Shown piece after piece: positions 10,915-23,700 of a stretch of 64,000 bases of DNA. Below the pieces are notes generated by a model. The model had not been told where the DNA came from and searched no databases. It worked only from the letters and a program-made list of their open reading frames with translations. The stretch lies in the NCBI GenBank assembly GCA_026008535.1, contig BRKX01000007.1, positions 56,781,001 to 56,845,000 of the forward strand, given 5' to 3'. The translations under genes were made by a program, and so were the position numbers. The DNA is from Perilla frutescens. Lineage: Eukaryota; Streptophyta; Magnoliopsida; Lamiales; Lamiaceae. Each line of letters begins with the position of its first letter. The first letter of the stretch is position 1.

Positions 10915-13320
10915 AGGCTTGCAACTCTGCAGACCTGTCTCTTCTTTAAATGATTGATTGAACTCTTATGTGAATATTGAATTGTTCAAAGGTATTAATC
11001 AGCAACCCCCAGCTCATCATCACCCTCGCATCTTCAACAAGTTAAGGTAAGATCGATTTAAAGCATTTTTGATTATATTTGGTATAACTTTTTGAAAGTA
11101 CAGGATAAGGAGAAAAGTTTTGAGCAAAGGCAAGGTTAGTCGATTTTTCTTAAGTGAAAATCGCACATTATTTCTTTATGAAATAAAATTTTTGCTATTA
11201 CCAATGTTTAAAGTGGAACTTATTAAAGTAAGTTCTAGATCAATTATTTTGTAAAAGAGTTTTGAGTCATTAAGGACTCGAGCAAACAACAAATCTTTTC
11301 AGAATATTATTTTCCGCAGACACTCAAAATATTTCGGTCATTTTGGATCGTCAAAATTCTTGAGTCAATTATAAAGTTTGAAAGGTGATTTAAAAATCTT
11401 CTTTTAAAAAGGCTCGTCTACTGCCCATAAGGAAAGGATTTGAGAATGAGTAGAGAATAAGTGAGGCATAGAGAATATAGTTAGAACACAGACTATAGCA
11501 AGCTTGAATTAAGGAGAATTCTAGGATTCCCTTTAGGTTCTCTTAAGAACTTATATTAAATAAGTTCTCTCTCATGGAGCTAGCATTAAGTAGAGCTTTT
11601 CGAAAGAACATTTTTATCGCAAGGATGTTTGTGTGAAGATTAAAGGGGTTTCGATAGCAGAATGAGGAACGAGGTTATGAATTTAAATCCAGAAGTAAGA
11701 AGATGAGTAGTCGAGTTAAAGGCTAGTTATCAGATTGCGGATCTACTGCAAGTTCAAGAAATCCCTATGTGAGCTTTCAACTCAAGAGAAGTCTTGTCTG
11801 AAGATCCAATCGCATTTTCAAGGAATGAAGATTTGTTCCTTCGATAGAAGCACGTTGATTCAATGGATGGACATTCAAGGTCACATCGCGTTCAATACCC
11901 AGAGTTGTCACTTGTTTCAAGCTGATTAATGAAGATAAAGATTGTCGTCACAACTATAGCCAAGATAATTTGAAGATATGACTGTCGTCACAACTGTTTT
12001 GAGTCCAGGAGATGCCATAGATTAAGTCGCTTAGTTGTATCCTTTTCGATAGATAGGAATAGATCCTAGGATGTCGCATTCCCGGCCCAGCGTAGCCATT
12101 TGAGTCCCGTCGACTCGTGCTATTTCATAGCAGCCTGGTAAAGAAAAAGATGTGTAACGCTCAAGGAAGAAAGAGAGAACCCGAAAAAGATCGTTAAGAA
12201 GATAAACCTAGTGTATGGTAGATCGAGAGTTTCATTATGATAGGAAGTTTTGATGAGTCTATTTATTCATTCTCGTGTCAATTGAATAAATCGCCCTTCA
12301 ATAGCTTCATATCATTTGAAATTCTTCATTTATATCATTTTGAAATTTCTTCGAACATATCCTCTTGGATAATTTGTAGTCTTTATGGATGATACTCCTT
12401 GATCATCAAGAATTAGTAATAGCACTTCCTTGTTAGGCTATGCTGACACCTTTGTGAAAATATTTCAGCACAGTTCTCAGTTGCTAACCATTGATTTCTT
12501 TCATATCTTTGTTATGTGCAAGAACCCTTCGAGTTATAAGTTCTCTATAAAGGCAATATTTTTGGCATATATAACCTAGTGTTATATTTCTTGCTGCTTT
12601 TAAACTTGATAAAGAATTGTTGATCAAATAAAGTTCTCACTCAGAGGCATTTATTTTATTTTGCTCCCACTCATAGAACTCGAGTGTAGATCCTGGAATA
12701 GAGCAGATAGTATATAGTAGTATTCCTTTTTGTCATCGTTGGAAGAATAAGAGATGATAGTTCCTAATATGAAGTATAATCCAAGTACTCTAAGATTAGG
12801 ACACGCGTTTCTGAGGTAATTTTTCAGCTCGTTATGTTTGGAAGTGATCTAGGAATGTCGGCAAGTAAGTTCTGAGCGTCCAGTCAAAATCCAGATGTAT
12901 GACCTTTATGCCTGCAAGCGATGGTGACCACCAGCAGGAGCGATGAAGTCAGACTACTGCTCTGAGAAAAAGAAGATGATTGTGACGAGAACTTAAGATT
13001 GAGGTGCAACACGAAGTATGCCCCCAAGAAGAAGAGAAAGTCAAGCATCAAGAAGTTAAAGATGAAGATAAAGCGAGTTCGAATCAGATAGAGTGTGCAA
13101 AGGATCCATCCAAGGTGGTGCCCGATTAGCTAGGATTTGTTGTCTTTTTCGAGATCGATAAGTTTTGAAGAAGGGTAGAAGGAATCAAAGGCTTGAGGTG
13201 GTTTATAGTGGTAAGCTTAGTAGAGGTTTTGAACCAATATGGTTCCAGTAAGGCTTTGGATTCTTGAAGAAGTATCCAGGTTTCCGTTTGAGGAGAAGTA
13301 AATTTTGGGACGGAATTTAT

Positions 13321-13335
13321 TTAAGGGTGGTAGGA
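13321..13335 (+). other. Polypurine tract before the third LTR
   Basis: TTAAGGGTGGTAGGA immediately precedes TGTAACACCCC. The equivalent tract before the Tekay-like 3' LTR reads TTAAGGAGGGTAGGA. Confidence 0.75.
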
Positions 13336-16300
13336 TGTAACACCCCAGATTTTCGGATAAGGTTTAGAGATATCTTAAGCATAATTAAGAAGTTAAGGAA
13401 GATATTTTTATAAGGTTTAAGTGAAGTCAGATGTCAGTCACGACTTTAGGGGTCAATTTTCGTGAAATCGTCTTTTTGAAAATTTTGATATTAACTCTGT
13501 TATGGCCGATTTTGGTCTTGTTAGAATGGTTTTAATTCAAGGAGTGTGATGGTGTTCTCGTAATTTTATTCTGAAGTCATTTGAGGTCCTGGTGGTGAAA
13601 AACGTATTTAACGGATTTATGAATAGTAAATTTTGCGTGCGTTCGTGATTTGGAAAATTTACGAAATCCTCGTAATTAATCCGAGTCTTATTTTGTCAGG
13701 CCCCTCTTATGGGAAATGACTCAAGGAATCAGTTCACATTCACAGATTTCCATTCGAAGGTCAATCGAACGCTCAGGAGCAAAATCTATCAGTCTGAGTA
13801 AATAGTAAAAGTAATTCTGAAAAAGGAATCTTGGCTCGTCTTTCTTCTGATGACCTATTCTTCATCCCGAGTCAGGTTGTTTCAATATTAATCGAGCCAA
13901 TGAGTCTTCTAGTATGTTTGAATTTCGTGTCTGAGGTCATTTGGACCTCGACATCGAATAAAGCGGCTTTTAACCCAACCCGGAGTAACTTTTACAGTAT
14001 TTCTGCACTGCAGAAGCTTCCTGGAGAAGATAAACTTTCCCCTATAAATAGAGCACCTCCCTCACTTAATTTTCACACCAATCCATCCATTTCTCTTCAA
14101 TCTTGAGAGGGAAAGTGAGAGAGAAAAATTGAGAGTCGAGAGGAGTCTCTTCGTGAGTTCACCTCCGAGTCGACAAGCGGAGTGGGAGCGGAGAAATGCT
14201 GTGGGGGAAGGTACTAGGGGTACTATCGGGTTGTAGCAGGGGGCTCTGCCGCCGTTGTGACTCGACGAGATGCCGAGCTAGCCACCTTTCTTTGACGCAC
14301 TCGACTCCGTCCATTCTTTTTCATCGACGTCGGATCCTATTTCTTCTTGTCTTTAATTTCCGCATTTTATTCCATCTTTCATTATCGTATTCTTGTTGTT
14401 ATGTTTCTGTTATTATTTCGTTCTCGTTATTGTTGTTATTCTCATTTATTTCATTTAAGTTCTGTTTAAGTTTCGTATTTAGATTCCGTCACTATTTATA
14501 AGTACTTAAAGGAGATAATCATATTATTCCGTTATAATGTCGATTTTAAAGTTTTAAAGAATGTCTGTTCCTTTATTTTACAAGTATTAAGCCTTGTTTT
14601 TAAGTTTAATATGTTGAGAAAAGGGAGAGGCGACCGAGTAACGCCTCGACCAACACTTCGATCGAAGAAAATCGAAGTCCGTAGGAGTGCACAGACCGTG
14701 CAGAGCTCTCGGTGAAGATCTGAAGAGCTAGCACGGATCGTGCAAGGTCTGCACGGCCTGTGTCAAAAATTCTGGGCATTTGTTTCTCACCTCAAGGCCT
14801 AGCATGGCCCGTGCAAGGCTAGCACGGCCCGTGCAAGGCTTTTGCAGCCAAGTTTGCCCCTAAGTGTGTTCTATTCTCGAGTATTTCAAACCCTTATGTT
14901 TTATAAATGTTCGAAAGTCGTGCAATGTGTGTTTAAGTCCTAATTAAGGGATGAAGGTTAGGTATTGTTTGAATTTTCGTTAGATGTTAGAAATCTTCGA
15001 AGGAGGCCGCTAAGTCGATGAGAAGAGGAGAGCCTCGAGGAGAACCTGGAAATAATTTTCGGCTCGTTACTTCATCCACGTGCTCGTCCTCAAGGTGCTC
15101 ATTATCGAGGTGGGTGATTCTAAACAAAACCTATGGTTTGAGCTATTAAGCTCTAGAAGCATGATAGGGCAAGATCAATATCCAATTAAAATATTTTATG
15201 CTCTGCCTGATTAGTCTCTTTACAAGAAAAGAAATGAAAGGAAAGGAAAGGAAAGGAAGGAAGAAAGGAAGTTATTGCATGATTATGTTAATTGTTATTT
15301 GAGCTCAAGATTAAGTAAATGATGTTTTGATATGTTGTGATATCTTACAGTTTATTTATTTAAAGTATAAGCGATCATGATCATAAGTTAAGTTGTTATT
15401 AATATTATGATTGAGGAAAGTTGTTTAAGTGAGTAATGCCTTGTAGGTTGATCATAGAATTCTCTTGTGGCATTAAGGTTATAGTCATTATTGATGAATG
15501 CAATCTAGATGTTTCAATCTAGGAGTTGATTTATGTTAGACATGATTAAGTTTTGAGGCTTTAATATTAAGGATTGAATGTGAGAATTCAATGTTGAGCA
15601 TTAAGAATTATGGATTTAAGGTTAAGGTTTTGATATTGAATGTTATGATTCAATTATTGCTAAGCAGGTTATTGAGCTCAAAGAAAAGTTTTACTACATT
15701 ATCATGTTGTGACCTTCGTGTCATCAATGTTGATTCTTTGTTAAAGTAAAGAGAGTCACTGCTGGGTAATCCTCTCGCATACTCGGTAGGGTATTTGAGG
15801 TAGCCCTGCTCTTATCCTAAAGCAGGCCTAAGGGTGCAGTAGACATCAGGTTTGAGCCAGGAAAGGCACCAGGAAAGGAAGTAAAAGGTTTTGTGGATAT
15901 GGACAGCGCTTTCGCGTTTTGCTCTCCATATGCTGCCAGCTTCTAATTGGATATTTCAAAGTTTATTTAAGAGTTTTATCGTAAAATCCCACTGAGTACA
16001 TTAGTGCTAACGCCCTCTTTTTTAATATTTTCAGGTTGAGATACTGAGGCCGGTGATGTGCTGCTGGTGGGGTTGCCTGAGCTGTCTAAGTTTCCAAAGT
16101 TGATGCTTTATATGGTTACATAATTTTCTTCCGCTATGTTTCTGCTAAGTACTCTAAAGTCTAGTATTTAGGCTTGTTACATGTAACTTGATTCTTGATA
16201 ATAGCATGTCTTAAATGCTATGATTCTAATTATCAAAAAAGTCCTTGAGAAAATAAGCATGTGTTCTTTTGACATACCCAGTTATTCTTTTATTGACTAT

Positions 16301-16841
16301 AAGTTATTTGAATAGTCATACTTGTTGAGCATTTTGGTATCTAATCATTTCCAGTTGATTTGTGAAAGAGCCTTGCATGCTTGTTATTGTTGTTCGCCTA
16401 CAAAGAAGCTTTTCTTCAAGCATGGTTTTACTCATTTCCAGTTAATCTTAAGTTGTTTGCTCGTTTCGTCCTATGAATGGGACAATCTGATTTAATTGAC
16501 TCTGACCTATTAATGGGTCTTAGGTATTGTGACCTATGAAGAGGTCTTGTTTATTTAAATAGTCAAATTTCTACTTGCTAATCATTGGATTCTGTTTAAA
16601 TTTTGATTGGCCTATGATTAGGCATTCGTTCGACTTGATTCAACCCCTTTGACTCATTTGATTCGTTGAAATGATAATTCTTTCAAGTCATAAAGTTAAG
16701 TTGCCTAAGTTTTTAAGGCTCTAACTTAGTTTAATTCTAATAACACCCCCCGCCCCCCTGGATTTTCAATTTTCCCAACTATTTTTACGCCTAACACCCT
16801 GTCCCCGTTAAGAATAACCGCCTAGGGACCAGACTGTTATA
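13336..16841 (+). repeat. Third (3') LTR of the composite
   Basis: It starts TGTAACACCCCAGATTTTCG and ends GACTGTTATA. The TATA box is at 14043-14050 and the GC-rich repeat patch at about 14690-14845. It serves as the undisturbed reference for the middle LTR: it lacks both the solo-LTR insertion and the 1-kb duplication. The CTCTC duplication follows directly. Confidence 0.85.
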
Positions 16842-17012
16842 CTCTCTCCACCTATATTAAATTCTAATAAGTTCTATTTTTCTAAGATATCTTAAAAGTG
16901 TTTTAATAGGGGTAAAATTAAGAGAAATTGTGTGAAAAAGTCTAAACACATCAAATAATTTGAGAAAAGATTAAACGACAACAATGCCAAATATTATGAA
17001 ATGAAGGGAGCA
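16842..17012. repeat. Stowaway-like MITE remnant
   Basis: The segment runs from CTCTCTCCACCTATATTAAATT to AATATTATGAAATGAAGGGAG. These ends resemble the CTCCCTCC...GGAGGGAG termini of plant Stowaway-like MITEs, and a TA lies just outside the right end. The composite probably landed in its CT-rich left end. The ends match only imperfectly. Confidence 0.35.
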
Positions 17013-19274
17013 TATGTTTTTGTTGGTCCTGGGGTGAGTCTGAATCAGTTTAGAGGGGGGTGAATAAACTGATCCCAAAACTTTAAAATAGATACAGAAA
17101 ATATTGGGCCCTTGACTCGCGGTGGGAACTTATCAGTGCACTTGATCAGTTGAGATGGTCTGTTTGCTCTATGTGCAGTTTGTGTGCTGGAGGTGTGTAG
17201 TTAATGCATGCAACTGAAAGCTATAAAACTAAGCACACAAAGACGATTTATAGAGGTTCGAAGCTTAAACTTCTACATCATCTCCTCCTTATTGAAAAGG
17301 GCATTCCACTATGCAAGTATAAAGTTTCTTTATTACAGTTACACAATGAAGACAAACTGTTGAACATGAAAACGACACCCTTTCCTCGAGTACGGTCTTA
17401 TTTCCAACTGGTGTTGTCCCGAAAAAACGGACCCGTCGGTATGCCCTTTCTCAGCCGATGATGGTCTATAGCTCATAGTTACCGCTCCCAACTTCTTGCT
17501 AGGACTTTAGATGCTATTGCCTGTCTTTATGAGATTTTAGATCTCTCTCGATCTTCAAGAATTCAGTCTTGAAACTGTTATCAACTGGTGTGCTCCTTCG
17601 GCTTGAGCTGGGTAGTGATCAGTGTAAATCTTCAAACTGAGAAGCTAGCTCTGGCTGGACTTCTTCAACAGCTAACTTGATAAGTGGTGTGCTTCTTCTT
17701 CTTCTTAGTTGGGACTTTTGCTATAGGCGGATTTGAGCTTGATCTCTAAGAGCTTTCTAAAAAGTCTTATTGGCAAAAGTCTGTTCACAAGTCATATTAC
17801 TCATCCTTTATAGGAGTGTAGCTTGTGATGGTTGCAGATCAATGAATGATCATAAATGATCCATTGATTTGTTAAAGTCGTTGAGAGGCTTTTTGTTGAA
17901 GTAGCCGTTGTGTTGCCTTTGTTCTCTAGCAAACTTTTGTTCTAGGATCTTGCTTGCATTAAGTTCAAGATCTTCATGTTGGCAGCTTTGGAAATTTGAA
18001 TTTTAGTTTTGGCTTCTGTCTTCATCGTTAGTTCTGGACTTCAACTGGCAGTTGTGATCTTCAGTTTGGAATGTTTCCTCAGCTGGCAGTTCTGGGCTCT
18101 GGCCTGATGCTTTCGGAGCTCCAGTTTGGTCTTCTTCAGCTGGTAGTATTGAACTAGTGTTTACTTCAGGTGCTACTTTGGACTGATGTCCCTTCAGCTA
18201 GAACTCCTTGAACTGGTACTTTCTTCAGTTTGGACACTGAACTGGTACCTCTACAACTGGTATTCTAAACTGGTGTATCTTCAGCTGATATTCTCAGAAC
18301 TGGTACTTAGAGCTGGCATATTGTTCAGCTTGTACCTTGAACTGGTACAGTCTTCAGCTGGTACTTCAATCTTCAGCTAGTACTTTCTTGGGTTGGCATA
18401 TTCTTCAGCTCACGAACTATAGACTGAAATGCTAATAGGCATGTGTACTCATTTGACTCTGATGGTTAGTTAGTACTTTGATTCTGTCAGTTTGACAGTC
18501 TGCATCTTCAGTTTTCTTGTCGTAATAACTGTTCTAGCAATCAAGCTACAACTTTTTTTTTTCTGAGCCCTTGCTGGATTTCTCTCCTCTCTTTTTTTCT
18601 TTTCTTTTCTCTCTTTCTTTTCTTTTCTTTTTCTGTTCTTTTCTTTTCTTCCATTTTTTTATTTTCTTTCTTTTACTTTTCTCTTGGATTGATCATTCTT
18701 TGGCTTGGCTTAGCTCAAACTTCTGCTTTGATCAACCTCGATTTTCTGCTTGATTTTCTTTCAGTTTTTCAAAGCTTTTTTGTCATGTTTTGACATTTCA
18801 TCAAAACCACAGTAGAGATTAGGTAACTCTTGATAGTTTTTTCCTAACATTTTTCTCCTTTTTGATGATGTCAAAACTTGGTAAAATTGAGCAATGATGG
18901 AAAAACTGATTTAAGAAATTTTCAACTTGTGTATAAAAGATAAATAATCAAGCATAGCTGAGAAACTGTGTTTGTACAAACTGATTATATTTCTTTCAAT
19001 CTACAACATTTTTTTTCAATTTCTAGCTTCTTTTCTTTAGCTGTTACTCTTCTTTAGCTGCATTCACCTCCCCTTCAGCTTCATCTTCTCCACCAGTTGC
19101 TAGACTCTCCATTTTCTCTAGCATTCCTCCAAACATCTCCCCAGACTTCCCCTTAAGACTAATGTGTCTCTTCTCTAGCATTTCTCCAGACTTCCCCCAA
19201 ACTTCCCTTTGAGGTTGATTCCTCTCTTCTCTGACAGTTTTGACAGTCCTCATGTCTTCCCCCTGAGGCTGTAT
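17013..19274. repeat. Unclassified repeat DNA, probably part of a large element
   Basis: No convincing gene. The left end carries TGTTGGTCCTGGGGTGAGTC and TTTAGAGGGGGGTGAATAAA; near 18860-18895 there is CTCCTTTTTGATGATGTC. Both are motifs I associate with abundant plant repeats, perhaps a copia LTR or related end, but I cannot place it. A pyrimidine tract occupies about 18580-18670. The right part has repeated CTTCCCC, CTAGCATTTCTCCAGAC and similar blocks up to the copia LTR. Frames at 17204-17461 and 18571-18753 are low complexity or unrecognised. Confidence 0.4.
18040..18420. repeat. Degenerate CTTCAGCTGGTACT / TTGAACTGGTAC repeats
   Basis: More than ten imperfect copies of a 10 to 14-base theme containing ACTGGTA or CAGCTGGTA lie in tandem-like order. 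The 64-codon frame over this stretch (18186-18380) simply reflects the repeat. Confidence 0.7.
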
Positions 19275-20572
19275 TGTTGGGTTTTATACTAAAATAGTTT
19301 GCTTTTTGTATATACATTACTTCCTTATTTTAAATGAGAATAAACAGTCACATATATTGCATTTATGATGTCATTTATTTTATGCAATATCATCATTTAC
19401 TTAATATTGAAGATAATATGGTGTGTGGAATACACATAAAAGATCATATCATTAGTGCCTTATTAAGTAAAAGAGTGTTCAGAACCTAGATGAAAGTAGA
19501 CGAACCATCGGTATAGTTGTGGTATAATTTGGAATTAGTCTATCTTGACTACGAAATTATACCAGTATATTTTTTATAATGTATTGAACAAGATCAAGGT
19601 GAGATAATTCTAATGGACTGACAGACATTATAATATAGATCTCGGGTACTCATAATTCTTAATCCCTATATAATAGTAGACATGTTTATTTTAATGCTTA
19701 CTACTTCGATTTATCAATGAGTGAGATTCCAATTAAAGAATCAATAGGCTTGATAAGTTGGGGAGTGACATTACTATAATCGATGGGTTACTAATTATAG
19801 ACAGAATCCGTGTCCTAGTGCGCAAGTAGATGATGTCTCTTGAGGAGGTCAAGAAGGATTATTATGCTAAACCCTAGGTGGATTTATAGCTAGCATAATA
19901 ATAAAGTTTGAGTGGTACTACTCATGGATAAGAAATTAATTAATTCAGTTGTCGGTATATTGTAATTAATTAATGGATATTCGATATCTTAAACACGAGA
20001 AATTGAGTTAAAAGAAGTCCATGGTTTTTGATAAATACGGTTTAGGGAGGTAGTGCAATATTAATCCTTTAGAGGACTGGATTAATATTAATGGGTTTAA
20101 ATTATGTTCTGGGCCGAACATGGAGAATTTAAGCCTGTTAGAGGCCCAATCCTAAAAGCTTTTCTAGATCCATGTTGTAGCCTTATTTATATCTATTGAA
20201 GGAAGGCTAAAAACCCTATCACACCATAATTTCAAAATTGGCTCTCCTAAAAAGAGAAATATTATTGAAAATTTTAGTTTTTCGGGTTCTTAGTCTTTAA
20301 GCTTCTTCGAGGTCTGGAGGATCATCGCCCACACGATATCTAGATTGAGATCAAGGATATACAGTAGAAGATCTCTAGAGTGGAAAATCAATCCCACATC
20401 AAAGCCTTAATATTTTTGGCCACTACAAAGGTAAATTGATCTATCTCAGTTATTCCGCTGCGCATGAGATTTAATTTCAGTTTTAGCATATAGTGGGAGA
20501 TATATACTTTGTATATATCCAAATCATTTTGTTTGATCAACATGCATCCAAATGAACCCTAATAATTCATCA
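19275..20572 (+). repeat. 5' LTR of the copia element
   Basis: It begins TGTTGGGTTTTATAC and ends AATAATTCATCA, giving the TG...CA ends expected, with a length of 1298 bp. The primer site follows two bases later. The partner 3' LTR is not in the window, so the left end rests on the TGTTGGG motif. A TATTTATAT near 20184 may be the TATA element. Confidence 0.75.
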
Positions 20573-20722
20573 ATTGGTATCAGAGCTAGATTTTGGCTCT
20601 ATGTGGTGATCGAATCCTCATGCATATTTTTCAAAAATTTTACATGTTTTGTGGTTGGAGATATAGTATTGCATAACTTGGTTTTGCAGAGTAATTATTC
20701 CAACTATCATGGTATGCATGTA
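20573..20722 (+). other. Copia primer site and start of leader
   Basis: TGGTATCAGAGC at 20575-20586 is the initiator-Met primer site. The leader is interrupted after GCATGTA; ATGTA at 20718-20722 is the left copy of the target duplication of the next element (right copy ATATA, 45602-45606, one mismatch). Confidence 0.85.
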
Positions 20723-23700
20723 TGTAACACCCTAGATTTTCGGATAAGGTTTAGAGGATTTTTAAAGTTAATTAATTGGTTAAAGAAGAAATTTAAATAA
20801 GGTTAATTGAGGTCGGATGTCAGTCACGATTTTAAGGGTCAGTTTTTGTAAAAATCGTCTTTTCAGAAAATGTGATCTTAATTCTTTTATGGCCATTCAT
20901 GGTCTCGTTAGAAAGGTTTTAACTCAAGGAGTATGCCGATGTTTTCAGATTTTAATTCTGAAGTCATTTGAGTTCTCGGTGATGAAAAACGTATTTGAGA
21001 GGTGAATGATAGTAATTTTTGCGTGCGTTCGTGTTTTGAGAAATTTACGAAATCCTGCTCGTTGATCCGAGTCTAGTTCTATCATGCCCCTCTTATGGGA
21101 AATGACTCAAGGATTCCGTTGGCATTCACGGATTTCCATTCTGAGGTCAATCGAACGCTCGACAGCAAAATCTGTCAGTCTGAGTGAATAGCAAAAAGTA
21201 ATTCCAAAAAGGGAATCATTCCTGGTCTTTCTTCTAACGACCTCATCTTCTTCACGAATCAAGTTGGTTCACTAGTATTTGAGCCAACGAGTCTCCCGAT
21301 GTTTTTAGATTTTATGTCTGAGGTCATTTGGACCTCGACATCGAATAAAGCAGCTTTTAACCAAACCCGAGGTAACTTTTGCAGTGTTCCCGCACTGGAA
21401 TGGCTTCTCAAGGAAGCCAAACTCCCTCCTATAATAAGGGGACCACCCCTTTTGCTTTCACTTGCTCATTTACCATCCATTCACTTCCAAGTTGAGAGAG
21501 TGAGAAAGCTTTGAGAACCGAGAAAGTTCTGTCGAAGTAAAAAGTGTTCTTCGTGAGTATTCCGCAAGACGATGAGCGGAGTGGCGTGGAAGGGATGCGG
21601 TGAGGGAATGTGCTAGGGGCGCCGTGGGGTCGTAGTAGGCAGCTCTACCGTGGTTGCGACTCGATGAGATGCCGAGCTATCCACCTTCCTTTGACGCACC
21701 TAACCCCGTCCATTCTTGTTCGTCAGTCTCGATTCCATTTCTTTTTCCATCTTTTAATTCCGCATTTACTTTTCGTTCTTCATGTTCTTCGTGTTCTTCA
21801 TTATTGCTCGTTTACCTTCCGTCTAAGTTGTATTTTGATTCTTATTAAAGTTCCAAGTTAATAATGTTTATGTTATATTGCTCGTTATTATTCCGTTACT
21901 ATTCTTATCATTAATTCTCATAATTAATCTCGCTATTCCGTTTAATTCCATTCAAGTTATATTTAAGATTTCGTCATTATTCTAAAAATTAAGGAGGATT
22001 ATCGTGTTTATACCGCTATAATGCCAAAATTCTTTTTAAGATAAAGCATGCCAATTTCGTGTTAATTTAAATTATTGGTGTATGTTTTAAAAATTTTGGT
22101 AAAGTGTTTTTCGTGTTCGTCCAAGGAATCAACGAACATGAAGAACCCAGATGAAGATTGCCCAGAAACTGGGCAGAAGAGAGAGAAAGAAGGAGCCCCA
22201 CCGCGGGAGGGGTGGAGGGGTGCACCGCCGCGCTACACCCCCCTCGGCCCAGCAGGCCTCCACCGGCGTAGGGGTGCGCTGCGGTGAGGGCGTGCCTGCC
22301 GGCGCCCACTAGCGCCGCGGCGGGGGTGCCCACCGGCACAGGGGTGCGCCGCAGCACCTTCCCTCCCCTGTGTTGTTTTACACTGATTTTTCCAGCTATT
22401 TTTCGTACCCTCTTTTCGAGTTTTCAAGTTTTTCGAGTCATGTTATTTCCGAGTTATTTCCAATTTATTTCTAGTAAACTTTTCAAGTTGTCTTCCATCT
22501 AGAACTTGAGAAATCAAGATGTGATGTTCTTTAAATAAATTCTTCTCGAAACCTTATATGGTCGTAAAGTCGTGCTATCCATGTTTAAGTCCTAATTAAG
22601 GGTATTTAAGTTGGGTATTATTTAACTTAATGTTGTTAGTTAGAAATCTTCGAAGGAGGCCGTTAAGTCGATAATTCAACTTTTGTAGGAGGAAGTGAGC
22701 CTCGTGGGAATTCGAAGAAGGATCATCAACTCATTACCTCATCTTCTGCTCCGTGATCGAGGTGGGTAAATCTATACTCATCTAAAGTTTAAGCTAATAA
22801 GCTCTAGAAGCATATAGGGCAAATGAGATATCCAATAAAGCATTTTTGCTCTGCCTGATTGATCTCAGTACAAGGAAGGAAGGAAGGAAAGGAAGATATT
22901 ATGTTATAATTGAGCTCTCAAGTATGTTTAGAATGTTTAGAAATGCTAGAAATGTTAAAGTATGGTTTATGCTTAGAATGAGATATTTAGAATTGTCTTT
23001 AGTTGTAATTCATATTCATTTACGTTCATCTCCTTGTATTTGAATGTTTATGCTTTGTTAAAAGCTCGTATAGTTAAGGATTACGAATTACCTTGTTAGG
23101 GTAGTGTTAAATCCCTTATAGGCCAAAATGATGCTATATTATAGGATTAGCCTTAGACGTTGCTCTAAGATTGGTTTTGCTAGCAAGATTAAGGAATGAA
23201 GGAATTTAGCATTTTGCTTAAGGAGGATTTGAGCTCAGAACTGTTAAGGGAGTCACTGCTGGGTTAATTCCCTCGCAAACTCGTTTGGATATTTGATGTA
23301 ACCCCTCTTCTATCCTATGGAATGCCTAAGGGTGTAGTTGACATCATGTTTGAGCCAAGATGGGCCCAAAAAGAAAAGAAAAAGGTTTTACGGACATGGA
23401 TAGGACTTTGCCGTTTTGCTCTCCATATACCGTAGTTAATTATTGGATATCTTGAAGTTATTAAAGTGTTTTCGTTAAAACCCACTGAGTACATTAGTGC
23501 TCATGCCCCCTCTTTTTCAAATATTTTCAGGTTAAGATGCTGAGGATGTTGGTGGCTGTGGATGTGAGTTGGCTGCCAAGATTGATTTGTTGTTATCTAA
23601 GTTCTTTTGAAATCCCATTATGTGTTCTACTACTCTGATACACTCTTTCTAATTCCGTTTAAGTTCTATCATGATTATCAAGATTCTATGAATATTCCCC

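Larger units (their letters stand above)
10901..13335 (+). other. Second internal copy of the composite, non-coding
   Basis: About 2.4 kb between two LTRs without any gag, protease, reverse transcriptase or integrase similarity that I can read. The first 150 bp closely resemble the leader of the Tekay-like element after its primer site (CAGAGCAGGCTTGCAACT, then CACCCTCG). A possible splice donor AAG/GTAAGA is at 11046/11047, matching a donor in the Tekay-like leader. The 64-codon frame at 11735-11929 has no recognisable content. The 3' half matches 2916-4129. Confidence 0.75.
2870..16841 (+). mobile_element. Composite non-coding gypsy-type LTR element (LARD-like): LTR remnant, internal, LTR, internal, LTR
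   Basis: Three copies of a TGTAACACCC-starting LTR alternate with two copies of internal DNA. The whole block is flanked by one 5-bp direct repeat, CTCTC, at 2865-2869 and 16842-16846. The first LTR is cut down to about 46 bp, the second (4130-10900) and third (13336-16841) are essentially complete. The last LTR ends TGTTATA where TGTTACA is expected, one transition. Neither internal copy encodes gag or pol, so this is a large retrotransposon derivative relying on proteins from elsewhere. Its leader and LTR blocks match the Tekay-like element at 20723-45601. The arrangement fits unequal recombination between two copies of one element, followed by deletion. Confidence 0.85.

Noticed and set aside
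18040..18420. CRISPR-like regular repeat array
   Set aside because: Units are degenerate, unequally spaced and lie in plant repeat DNA; there are no true spacers or cas genes.
18571..18753. Phe/Ser/Leu-rich frame
   Set aside because: It is a translation of a pyrimidine tract.
22067..22502. Several overlapping frames on both strands in the GC-rich patch
   Set aside because: They arise from GC-rich base composition, differ between the two LTRs by a 100-bp length change, and match no family I know.
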